Under the pieces are notes generated by a model. That model ran no database searches. It saw only the letters and a program-made list of their open reading frames with translations, and was not told the DNA's origin. A DNA stretch of 7,622 bases from Candidatus Nitrotoga sp. CP45 (GTDB lineage: Bacteria > Bacteroidota > Bacteroidia > Flavobacteriales > Flavobacteriaceae), in NCBI GenBank assembly GCA_943329165.2, contig CALQCV020000082.1:1-7622 (forward strand), in the 5' to 3' direction. This document shows positions 1 to 5,315 of the stretch, in pieces (within the stretch, counting starts at the first letter, position 1; the number at the start of each line of letters is the position of its first letter). Made by a program: the position numbers and the translations under genes.

Positions 1-406
1 AGCTGCTTCGGGAACGACTCCTTATGTCATTGGGGGATTGGAAAAATGCAATTCAAAAAATATTGTTACCGGTTGTATTAACTGCAACGAAGGAAGTCCG
101 ATAGCGTTAACCGCAAAGTTTCCGGTAGTTGTTGTAGTGGGTCCCGAATTCGTAACCGGAAGTTCTCGAATGAAAGCAGGAACCGCACAAAAGCTAGTGC
201 TGAATATGATTTCAACCACAACAATGATTCAGCTTGGAAAAGTCAAAGGCAACAAAATGGTTGACATGCAATTGAGCAACGACAAACTGGTAGATCGCGG
301 CGTGAAAATGATTATGGGTGAAATTCCGGTTGACTATGAAAAAGCAGCTGAATTACTAAAAGAATTTGGCAGCGTTAGAAAAGCAGTTGATAATCACAAT
401 AAATAA
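1..406 (+). CDS. murQ: N-acetylmuramic acid 6-phosphate etherase, 3' part (5' end outside window)
   Basis: MurQ cleaves the lactyl ether of MurNAc-6-phosphate, giving GlcNAc-6-phosphate and D-lactate; it is a cytosolic step of peptidoglycan-sugar recycling. The reading frame is open from base 2 and ends with TAA at 404-406, giving about 134 residues, roughly the C-terminal half of a protein that is usually about 270-300 aa. The visible segment begins with AASGTTPYVIG, the sugar-phosphate-binding (SIS-domain) glycine/serine/threonine stretch. It continues with a CN-EGSPIA segment, the hallmark GPEFVTGSSRMKAGTAQK motif (windows codons about 50-67), and the LGKVKGNKMVDM segment. These are strong MurQ signatures. 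The catalytic glutamates known for E. coli MurQ lie in the missing N-terminal part. A TTG at 38 is in frame but is internal, because the homology continues upstream of it. Identification is very secure; only the start is unknown. Confidence 0.96.
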   Translation, partial: AASGTTPYVIGGLEKCNSKNIVTGCINCNEGSPIALTAKFPVVVVVGPEFVTGSSRMKAGTAQKLVLNMISTTTMIQLGKVKGNKMVDMQLSNDKLVDRGVKMIMGEIPVDYEKAAELLKEFGSVRKAVDNHNK

Positions 407-411
407 ACACA

Positions 412-456
412 GATTTCACAGATTGGCAGAGAAAATTTGCGGTAATCTTTGAAATC
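412..456. repeat. Imperfect hairpin repeat between murQ and the DUF6095 gene
   Basis: The arms GATTTCACAGATT (412-424) and AATCTTTGAAATC (444-456) pair at 12 of 13 positions around a 19-nt loop. There is no T-run behind it, so it does not look like a standard intrinsic terminator. The left arm and loop contain ATTTCACAGA (413-422) and CAGAGAAAA (427-435). Both words recur in the same order and with similar spacing at 5232-5256, so this is probably one copy of a dispersed intergenic repeat. No function can be read from it. Confidence 0.6.
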
Positions 457-478
457 GGAATTCAAATAAAATTTTAAA

Positions 479-709
479 ATGCCTCTCAACAAAGAACTTT
501 TAGATAAAGGAATTAAATATTTGCTCTATGCATTACCATTAATGTTTATTGGACCAAGCGTAATTTATAACGCATTTATCAATAAGCTCAATGTGTGGCA
601 TTATTTAGTATTAGCTTTTGGAATCGTATTCTGTTTTTTAGCCGTTTATTTTATGTTTAAGGGAATTAAAACGTTAACCGACGCACTTTTTCACGATGAT
701 AAATTATAA
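479..709 (+). CDS. DUF6095 family small membrane protein
   Basis: This is a 76-aa protein with two predicted transmembrane helices, about residues 12-33 and 41-61, joined by a short loop (INKLNVWH). It has a charged N-terminus (MPLNKELLDKG) and a charged tail (DALFHDDKL). The GPSV-Y-AFINK segment after helix 1 and the FKGIKT segment after helix 2 match what I recall of DUF6095, a family of about 70 aa found mainly in Flavobacteriaceae; its role is unknown. The ATG at 479 is preceded by an A/T-rich stretch with no clear Shine-Dalgarno sequence, which is normal for this phylum. Its last 14 nt overlap the start of the DUF1572 gene in another frame, which suggests translational coupling. It follows murQ by 72 nt, with a hairpin repeat between them. 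Confidence 0.85.
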   Translation: MPLNKELLDKGIKYLLYALPLMFIGPSVIYNAFINKLNVWHYLVLAFGIVFCFLAVYFMFKGIKTLTDALFHDDKL

Positions 710-1268
710 TTATATCGAAAGCGTTAAAAAGCAATTTCTCTATTATAAAACCATAGGAGAAAAAGCAATGGAACAATTGGAACCAGAGCAATTGTTTAAA
801 TCTGTAAACGAAGATACCAATTCTATTGGTATGATTATTCAACATATGTCAGGTAATATGCTATCGCGTTGGACGGATTTCTTAACTTCTGATGGCGAAA
901 AAGATTGGAGAAATCGTGATATTGAATTCGAAGAAACTATTACAGACAAGGAAGAATTGATGAACCTTTGGAACAAAGGCTGGAAATGTTTTTTTGATGC
1001 GTTAAACTCATTACAACCGGATCAACTTGAAACTATTATTTATATTCGGAACGAAGGACACACTGTTATTGAAGCTATAAACCGTCAATTGGCGCATTAT
1101 CCCTATCACATTGGGCAAATCGTATTTCATGCCAAAATGCTAAAGCAAACCAAATGGAATTCACTATCTATCCCGAAGAATAAATCCAATAGTTATAATG
1201 CGGATAAGTTTTCGGAAGAGAAAAGTGTTAAAAATTTTACGGATGATGAATTAAAAAAATTACAATAG
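696..1268 (+). CDS. DUF1572 family protein (DinB-like metal-binding four-helix fold)
   Basis: The 190-aa protein is a soluble, mostly helical member of the DinB/YfiT-like superfamily. Three histidines sit where the superfamily's metal-binding triad is expected: H50 in IIQHMSGN, and H134 and H138 in LAHYPYHIGQIVFHAK. The H-x3-H-x-GQI segment is the signature that points to DUF1572. Some relatives in the superfamily are thiol-dependent S-transferases, but no substrate can be assigned here. The C-terminal 40 residues (from about 150) are polar and lysine/serine-rich and look like a flexible tail. The ATG at 696 lies inside the end of the DUF6095 gene (14-nt overlap), and the stop is only 2 nt before the next gene's ATG, so an operon is very likely. 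The fold assignment is good; the function is unknown. Confidence 0.88.
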   Translation: MINYNYIESVKKQFLYYKTIGEKAMEQLEPEQLFKSVNEDTNSIGMIIQHMSGNMLSRWTDFLTSDGEKDWRNRDIEFEETITDKEELMNLWNKGWKCFFDALNSLQPDQLETIIYIRNEGHTVIEAINRQLAHYPYHIGQIVFHAKMLKQTKWNSLSIPKNKSNSYNADKFSEEKSVKNFTDDELKKLQ

Positions 1269-1270
1269 CA

Positions 1271-1654
1271 ATGTCAAAATCAAAAATCAATACTGTCGGA
1301 ATTATTCTTCTATTAATTTTAGCTTCCTGCAACAACCACGAACGAAACTGTCAGGATTTTAAAACCGGGAAGTTTGAATTTACGCAAGATATTGATGGCA
1401 AAAAACAAACATCAACTTTTACCAGAACCGAAAAACTTCAGATTGAAACGTATAACGGCAAAACCGATACTGCTTCAGTGCGTTGGGTAAACGACTGCGA
1501 ATTCATACTGCAAAAACTGCATCCCAAAAACATGAAAGAACAAAAGGCTATCAGCATGAAAATCTTGTTTACTGAAAAGAATAGCTATACATTTGAATAT
1601 GCATTTGTGGGAAGTAACAATAAACAACGTGGCACTGTAACAAAAATCGAATAA
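1271..1654 (+). CDS. Small lipoprotein of a flavobacterial family (often mislabelled DNA topoisomerase IV)
   Basis: This 127-aa protein begins with a lipoprotein signal: lysines at 3 and 5, a hydrophobic core at about 9-17, then the lipobox L17-A18-S19-C20. Mature protein would start at C20 and be lipid-anchored in the cell envelope. The mature part is about 107 aa, hydrophilic and probably beta-rich, with features I recall from a conserved Flavobacteriaceae family: CQDFKTGKFEFTQ near the N-terminus, DTASVRWVNDCEFIL in the middle (about residues 61-75), and a C-terminal RGTVTKIE. C27 and C71 could form a disulfide. From memory, members are often annotated 'DNA topoisomerase IV' in public genomes; nothing in the sequence supports an enzyme of that kind. 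The gene starts 2 nt after the DUF1572 stop and lies 30 nt before terC, consistent with one operon. Function unknown. Confidence 0.85.
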   Translation: MSKSKINTVGIILLLILASCNNHERNCQDFKTGKFEFTQDIDGKKQTSTFTRTEKLQIETYNGKTDTASVRWVNDCEFILQKLHPKNMKEQKAISMKILFTEKNSYTFEYAFVGSNNKQRGTVTKIE

Positions 1655-1684
1655 CAACTTTTAACCGATAACTCAAATTATAAA

Positions 1685-2545
1685 ATGGAAATCTTATTTA
1701 CGCCAAATGCATTACTTGCGCTATTAACATTAACCTTTTTGGAAATCATCCTCGGAATTGATAACATTGTCTTTCTTTCTATAGTTTCCGGAAAATTAAA
1801 TGTGGAAGACCAACCAAAAGCAAGAAGAATTGGATTGTTGTTGGCTATGTTGTTCAGAATAATTTTATTGTTCGGTATTACTTGGGTGTTGAGTTTACAA
1901 GACACCCTGTTTTCAATTGATTTAGGTGCTGTTTTTGAAGCACATGTCACAGGACAAAGTTTAATTATTTTTGGTGGAGGCTTATTCCTTTTATACAAAT
2001 CGGTTTCTGAAATTCACCACAAACTTGAAGGAGAAGAAGAAGGAACAACTGGAAAAGCCAGCAGTAGTTTATCTCAGGCCATTATTCAAATTGCATTATT
2101 AAACATAGTTTTTTCGTTTGACAGTATCTTAACTGCCGTTGGTATGGTTAGTATGAAAGAACCAATCGAAGGTGGTTTTGGTTATGAAGGCGCCTTGATT
2201 ATTATGATTTTATCGGTTGTTATTTCTATAATAATCATGATGATTTTTGCCGGTCCAGTTTCTAAATTCGTCAATGAACACCCAACCATACAAATTCTTG
2301 GTTTATCTTTCCTTATCTTAATTGGGGTAATGCTTCTTGCCGAAGGCTCGCATTTGGCACACTTTAGATTTGGTAACGATGTCGAAGTCGGAACGATACC
2401 AAAAGGCTATTTGTACTTCTCGATTTTCTTCTCCCTTTTTGTCGAGTTCTTAAATTTAAGAATGAGAAAAAGCAGAAAACCTGTTAAACTGCATAACAAT
2501 AAAATCATAGATAAGAATTTAGAAGATCAAGATGTGATTAACTAA
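1685..2545 (+). CDS. TerC family integral membrane protein
   Basis: The protein has 286 residues and about seven to eight hydrophobic segments (about 8-34, 47-70, 88-105, 130-155, 168-190, 203-220, 240-256). It carries the two halves of the TerC signature: E20 and D26 in FLEIILGIDNIVF, and D146 in NIVFSFDSILTAVGM. These acidic membrane residues are the proposed metal-coordinating sites of the family. TerC relatives such as E. coli Alx and Bacillus YceF/YkoY are linked to manganese export and metalation of secreted proteins; older names refer to tellurite resistance. A role in metal-ion efflux at the inner membrane is therefore likely by family, not proven here. A hydrophilic loop (about 112-128, HHKLEGEEEG) and a basic C-terminal tail are visible. 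No other ter genes are nearby, so a tellurite cluster is not supported. A strong terminator starts 5 nt after the stop. Confidence 0.93.
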   Translation: MEILFTPNALLALLTLTFLEIILGIDNIVFLSIVSGKLNVEDQPKARRIGLLLAMLFRIILLFGITWVLSLQDTLFSIDLGAVFEAHVTGQSLIIFGGGLFLLYKSVSEIHHKLEGEEEGTTGKASSSLSQAIIQIALLNIVFSFDSILTAVGMVSMKEPIEGGFGYEGALIIMILSVVISIIIMMIFAGPVSKFVNEHPTIQILGLSFLILIGVMLLAEGSHLAHFRFGNDVEVGTIPKGYLYFSIFFSLFVEFLNLRMRKSRKPVKLHNNKIIDKNLEDQDVIN

Positions 2546-2550
2546 TAAAA

Positions 2551-2583
2551 AAAAACTCTCAATTACGAGAAGAGTTTTTGTTT
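2551..2583 (+). terminator. Intrinsic terminator after terC
   Basis: The arms AAAAACTCT (2551-2559) and AGAGTTTTT (2571-2579) pair perfectly over 9 bp around an 11-nt loop, and the second arm merges into a T-rich run (TTTTTGTTT). It lies directly behind the terC stop and probably ends the DUF6095-to-terC transcript. The A-run in the first arm could also let it work for minus-strand transcripts leaving the parC remnant. Confidence 0.85.
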
Positions 2584-2588
2584 GCATT

Positions 2589-2681
2589 TGTCTTTCCCGC
2601 GCAGAGGCGAGACACGAGCGTTAGCGACTGGCGAAGCAATCTATTTTATTGTTGAGGATTTCCGTCGTCGCTGAAATGACA
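2589..2681. repeat. 93-bp MITE-like element with imperfect terminal inverted repeats
   Basis: The ends TGTCTTTCCCGCG (2589-2601) and CGCTGAAATGACA (2669-2681) are inverted repeats matching at 10 of 13 positions. The interior is much richer in G and C than its surroundings (GCGCAGAGGCGAGACACGAG) and holds the word CGAAGCAATCT (2632-2642), echoed as CGAAGTAATCT at 5342-5352. The GTCATT-type ends and the GAAGCAATCT core resemble a dispersed repeat type that I recall from Bacteroidota genomes. It contains no coding sequence. It sits exactly between the terC terminator and the original end of the parC remnant (7 nt away). Copy number in the genome cannot be judged from here. Confidence 0.55.
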
Positions 2682-2687
2682 AGAATG

Positions 2688-3191
2688 TTATTCTAAAGAC
2701 AACATAATCTGTCCATCACCATCAGTTTCTGTCTGAATATCATCTGAAATATCAGTTACCTCTATTTCTTCAGCTGTTGCAGGTTCCGGTTGTTCATAAG
2801 GTAATGAGTCCAAAAGATTCACTTACTTTAGTTTGTCTGCTGTCAGTTGATTTCCTGAGGCTTTGATGCCTTTTACCGCAATAAATTCTTCCAGATTAAT
2901 CGTTTGGTTATCTTTCTGAACGCCCTTCACTTTTACATAAATAATTTCAGACATTGGTCCGATATCTTCATCAGAATGCATAGGCAGTTCTGGAATAATA
3001 GTTTTCAGTTTCCCGGATTGATTGATAAGTAACAAGCGTTCATTTGGTCTGAATTCGCCAAGCAACTCACCTCTTCCATATACAATTAAACGCGGTACTG
3101 TATTATCAAACCAGACTTTTCTCGGACGTAAAGTCGAAATTCCTTTTTCCTTTAATTCGATTTTCTTAATTGGATATTTGGTTACGGTAAA
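2688..3191 (-). pseudogene. parC: Remnant of DNA topoisomerase IV subunit A (C-terminal part), multiply disrupted
   Basis: Read on the minus strand from 3191, the frame gives TVTKYPIKKIELKEKG, then STLRPRKVWFDN, GRGELLGEFRPNERLL and SGKLKTIIPEL. This is the beta-propeller C-terminal domain of flavobacterial ParC/GyrA-type proteins. Three lesions are visible. First, everything N-terminal to this point (including the catalytic tyrosine domain; the family has about 850-900 aa) is missing: the frame meets TGA at 3192-3194 and homology fades. Second, after MHSDED the sequence jumps to GPMSEIIYVKVKGVQK; by my recollection of intact proteins about 60 residues are absent, in frame. Third, after NQLTADKLK a TAA (2823-2825) stands where the family has Gln (CAA, one C-to-T change), yet the frame continues for 44 codons as VNLLDSLPYEQPEP... 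ending DGDGQIMLSLE and TAA at 2688-2690, just like an intact C-terminus. Any 80-aa product from the TTG at 3065 is unlikely to be functional. An intact copy must exist elsewhere if the organism uses topoisomerase IV. Confidence 0.88.
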
Positions 3192-3233
3192 TCATATTGT
3201 AAATCGTTTTGCGCGATTACCTTCAGAAATCCG

Positions 3234-3497
3234 ATGCGTTACTTTTTTGAAACCAAATTAACAACTGAAACTGTAGCAGAAAAAGTCATTTGGTTAAAGC
3301 AAATCAATAATAGTAGAGACGTAACTTTTGAACCTAAAAGAAATAGTTTTAACGTTAGAAGAACAACAACTTATGTAGCTGTGATGGATGAAACGACCAA
3401 CAATGAATGGAAGTTTTTTAACTTGGATGATCCCAATCAGTTAGCTTCTTTTCAAGCGATTTTTGACGAAAGTATAAAAAAAGAATTGGGTTTATAA
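3234..3497 (+). CDS. Hypothetical protein, 87 aa, possibly 5'-truncated
   Basis: I do not recognise the family. The 87-aa frame has balanced, protein-like composition: MRYFFETKL, a helix-like stretch (about 8-25, TTETVAEKVIWLKQ), a probable beta region FNVRRTTTYVAVMDE (about 39-53), NNEWKFFNLDDPNQL, and a helical end (ASFQAIFDESIKKELGL). The last 40 residues read like the natural C-terminus of a conserved protein. The ATG at 3234 has no recognisable ribosome binding site or promoter, because upstream DNA is the end of the parC remnant. The gene may therefore be the 3' remainder of a longer gene cut at the same breakpoint. A run of six T at codons 4-5 is a place where a frameshift could hide an extended N-terminus. 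It is the neighbour upstream of the 36-aa gene, whose promoter candidate overlaps its 3' end. Coding is likely; completeness is doubtful. Confidence 0.6.
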   Translation: MRYFFETKLTTETVAEKVIWLKQINNSRDVTFEPKRNSFNVRRTTTYVAVMDETTNNEWKFFNLDDPNQLASFQAIFDESIKKELGL

Positions 3498-3516
3498 AAA
3501 ATAGTATTTACCTTTA
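3486..3516 (+). promoter_or_regulatory. Candidate Bacteroidota-type promoter for the 36-aa lysine-rich gene
   Basis: TTG at 3486-3488 is followed, after 20 nt, by TACCTTTA at 3509-3516, which matches seven of eight positions of the flavobacterial -7 consensus TAnnTTTG; the spacing falls in the usual 17-23 nt range. The expected transcript start would lie about 30 nt before the ATG at 3554. The TTG lies inside the last codons of the preceding gene. Confidence 0.5.
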
Positions 3517-3553
3517 GCTGACTATTAAATAACTAATCAAAAAAAATTATACC

Positions 3554-3664
3554 ATGGCAAAAGGAAAAGACGTTCAGAAAGCCGCAAAAAAAGAACCTCT
3601 GAAAACGGCAAAAGAAAAAAAAGCTGAAAAACGCGATAAAAAAAACTCTCCAAAACGAGATTAG
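3554..3664 (+). CDS. Small lysine-rich basic protein, 36 aa
   Basis: ATG at 3554 opens a 36-codon frame ending in TAG (3662-3664). The product starts MAKGKDVQKAAKKEPLK and continues with TAKEKKAEKRDKK, ending NSPKRD. Lysine makes up over a third of residues, alanine and glutamate most of the rest; there are no aromatic residues and no cysteine. It should be a highly charged, disordered or single-helix peptide, possibly binding nucleic acid. I have a recollection of similar short MAKGK-type hypothetical proteins in Bacteroidota, but no function is known to me. Support for it being real is the promoter candidate 38 nt upstream, an A-rich leader directly before the start, and a strong terminator 54 nt after the stop. 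Low-complexity A-rich coding means composition alone could produce such a frame, so the confidence is moderate. Confidence 0.6.
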   Translation: MAKGKDVQKAAKKEPLKTAKEKKAEKRDKKNSPKRD

Positions 3665-3803
3665 TTTAACCACTAACCTGACTGCAGGTAGGCAGGCAGG
3701 TAACACTAAGAATGCACAAAGCTCACAAGGAAATAAAATCTTTGTGAGCTTTCTGTTTTTTTTTATACTTTGTGCGCCTTATAATTAAAAATTAGTGGTT
3801 AAA
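3665..3803. repeat. 139-bp nested inverted-repeat (MITE-like) element
   Basis: Outer ends TTTAACCACTAA (3665-3676) and TTAGTGGTTAAA (3792-3803) are perfect 12-bp inverted repeats. Inside them GCACAAAG (3714-3721) pairs with CTTTGTGC (3768-3775), and innermost AAAGCTCACAA (3718-3728) pairs with TTGTGAGCTTT (3742-3752). The left arm is broken by a 25-bp CAGG-rich insert (3677-3701) lying between CCACTAA and CACTAAG. The element begins right after the stop of the 36-aa gene, and its right end contains the stop codon of the minus-strand GlcD-like gene (3799-3801). No coding capacity. Its layout fits a dispersed intergenic palindromic repeat of Flavobacteriaceae. Confidence 0.75.
3718..3764 (+). 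terminator. Intrinsic terminator for the 36-aa gene, inside the repeat element
   Basis: A perfect 11-bp stem, AAAGCTCACAA with TTGTGAGCTTT, encloses a 13-nt loop and is followed after CTG by nine T residues (3756-3764). The T-run is only on the plus strand, so it should stop transcription coming from the small genes and not that of the opposing GlcD-like gene. Confidence 0.75.
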
Positions 3804-5202
3804 GCTCATCCGGAAATATCTTTCCTGGATTTAAAATATTATTGTGGTCAAAGACGCGCTTTATACTTTCCATCAACTCCAAATGCGCTTTGGAAAAGGC
3901 AATATCCATAAAGTTCTTTTGCACATAACCAATGCCGTGTTCACCGGAAAGTGTTCCTTTTAATGAAACTGTCAATTCAAAAATTTCTCTAATTCCAATT
4001 GGAACTTGCGTTTCCCAATTGTCGTCGGTCATGTCGCCTTTAATGATGTTAACATGTAAATTTCCGTCGCCAGCATGTCCGTAGCAAACCGATTTAAAAC
4101 CATACTTTACACCTATCGTCTTGATTCCAGCTAATAATTCTGGCAACATATATCTAGGAACAACCGTATCTTCTTCTTTATATATTGAGTTTGATTTTAC
4201 AGCTTCACCAACAGAACGCCGCATTTTCCATAAGGCATTTTTTTGATCTACGGTATCGGCAAATAATACCTCATCAATTTCAAATTGTTCTACAACGTTT
4301 AAAATCTTTTCAGCTTCAAGCATCAATATTTCAGGATAATTTCCATCCACTTCTATCAACAAATGTGCTTGATGTTCTGGCTTTATTGTGATGCTAATAC
4401 CTTCTACAAATTGAACTGCCCAATCAATAGCGTCACGCTCCATAAATTCCAATGCACTTGGAACGATTCCGGCTCTAAAAATTAGAGATACCGCTTCACA
4501 AGCCTCATTAGCTTTATAAAACGGAACCATCATCAATACATTGTGATTGTTTTTAGGTAATAATTTTAAAACAGCTTTGGTAATTACTCCCAATGTGCCT
4601 TCACTACCCACCATCAACTGAGTTAAATTATACCCAGTAGAGTTTTTTAACGTATTGGCACCTGTCCAAATGATTTCACCATTGGGTAACACCACTTCTA
4701 AATTAAGTACATAATCTTTAGTCACCCCATATTTAACAGCTCTTGCTCCGCCAGCATTTTCGGCAATATTTCCGCCAATCCAACAACTTCCCATACTGCT
4801 TGGATCAACAGGATAGAACAAGCCTTTTTCGGCAACAGCTTCGCGCAATACTTGATTGATAACAGCTGGTTCAACGGTGACTTGCAAATTTTGCTCGTCA
4901 ATTTCCAAAATTTTATCTAAACGTTCCGTTGACAAACCAATACCTTCATAAACCGATAACGCGCCACCACTCAAACCCGTTCTGGCACCAATTGGTGTTG
5001 TTGGAATTTTATATTCGTTGGCCACTTTTAGTATAGCTGAAATTTCCTGAGTATTTGCTGGCTTTACAACTACGTTTGGCGGAAAAACATAATCTTCCGT
5101 TTCGTCGTGACCATAATGATTTAGGGTTTCAATATCAGTGAAAAGATAGTTTACACCAACTATTTGAGTAAGCCTTTGGAGTATTTCAGGGTTTAGTGCC
5201 AT
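3799..5202 (-). CDS. FAD-linked 2-hydroxyacid oxidase/dehydrogenase, GlcD / D-lactate dehydrogenase type
   Basis: The 467-aa protein has the size and architecture of the GlcD/DLD flavoenzymes, which oxidise glycolate, D-lactate or a similar D-2-hydroxyacid and pass electrons on. The N-terminal FAD-binding (PCMH-type) domain spans about residues 38-215. It shows the pyrophosphate loop GARTGLSGGAL (72-82), PVDPSSMGSCWIGGNIAENAGG (131-152, key residues P131, G143, G144, N145, N149, G151), KYGVTKDYV (157-165) and MVGSEGTLGVIT (197-208). The C-terminal FAD-oxidase cap (about 220-467) carries EDTVVPR (344-350), CYGHAGDGNLHVNI (373-386), LSGEHGIGYVQK (418-429) and the closing NNILNPGKIFP. H376, H383, E421 and H422 are the probable substrate/metal-site residues of the family. 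No signal peptide or membrane helix, so cytosolic or peripheral. No glcE/glcF or lactate-permease genes adjoin it, so the substrate stays open. Start ATG at 5202 agrees with the family N-terminus and has a good promoter candidate upstream. Confidence 0.93.
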   Translation of the reverse strand: MALNPEILQRLTQIVGVNYLFTDIETLNHYGHDETEDYVFPPNVVVKPANTQEISAILKVANEYKIPTTPIGARTGLSGGALSVYEGIGLSTERLDKILEIDEQNLQVTVEPAVINQVLREAVAEKGLFYPVDPSSMGSCWIGGNIAENAGGARAVKYGVTKDYVLNLEVVLPNGEIIWTGANTLKNSTGYNLTQLMVGSEGTLGVITKAVLKLLPKNNHNVLMMVPFYKANEACEAVSLIFRAGIVPSALEFMERDAIDWAVQFVEGISITIKPEHQAHLLIEVDGNYPEILMLEAEKILNVVEQFEIDEVLFADTVDQKNALWKMRRSVGEAVKSNSIYKEEDTVVPRYMLPELLAGIKTIGVKYGFKSVCYGHAGDGNLHVNIIKGDMTDDNWETQVPIGIREIFELTVSLKGTLSGEHGIGYVQKNFMDIAFSKAHLELMESIKRVFDHNNILNPGKIFPDEL

Positions 5203-5219
5203 TGTATAAATTTAAAAAG

Positions 5220-5250
5220 CAAAAGTAAATTATTTCACAGAGATACACAG
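5220..5250 (-). promoter_or_regulatory. Candidate promoter of the GlcD-like gene
   Basis: On the minus strand TACTTTTG (5227-5220) matches the flavobacterial -7 consensus TAnnTTTG exactly. It is preceded after 20 nt by CTG (5250-5248), one mismatch from the -33 TTG. The -7 box ends 17 nt before the ATG at 5202, leaving a short A/T-rich leader. The -33 region lies in a dispersed repeat (CACAGAGATACACAGAG). Confidence 0.55.
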
Positions 5251-5301
5251 AGAAAAAATTAAAGATTCACTGCGTTTTAAGAAGATTCTCCGTGAGTCTC
5301 T
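5232..5301. repeat. Imperfect inverted repeat in the GlcD-meaB intergenic region
   Basis: AGAGATACACAGAGAA (5239-5254) pairs with TTCTCCGTGAGTCTCT (5286-5301) at 13 of 16 positions across a 31-nt spacer. The left part (ATTTCACAGA at 5232-5241, CAGAGAAAA at 5248-5256) repeats words found at 413-435. It overlaps the promoter candidate of the GlcD-like gene. It looks like a second, diverged copy of the same dispersed repeat type; a regulatory role is not shown. Confidence 0.55.
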
Positions 5302-5315
5302 TTAAAATCTTTATG

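Noticed and set aside
1678..1998. 106-codon minus-strand frame over terC
   Set aside because: Antisense shadow of a convincing terC gene, with no family resemblance of its own.
1685..2545. Tellurite-resistance cluster centred on TerC
   Set aside because: No terB, terD, terE, terZ or related genes are present; TerC occurs alone after unrelated small genes, as in metal-export members of the family.
2823..3065. 80-aa frame on the minus strand starting at a TTG, as a stand-alone small gene
   Set aside because: The parC-like sequence continues both upstream of the TTG and, in frame, downstream of the TAA, so this is the readable middle of a broken gene.
3022..3261. 79-codon plus-strand frame
   Set aside because: It is antisense to the parC remnant over most of its length and has no protein-like pattern; its last part overlaps the 87-aa gene in another frame. 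A frameshift link to the 87-aa gene was considered but cannot be supported.
3665..3803. CRISPR or tandem-repeat array
   Set aside because: The repeats are inverted and nested, not regularly spaced direct repeats, and there are no cas genes in the window.
4185..4391. 68-codon plus-strand frame inside the GlcD-like gene
   Set aside because: Antisense to a strongly conserved flavoenzyme and without recognisable features.
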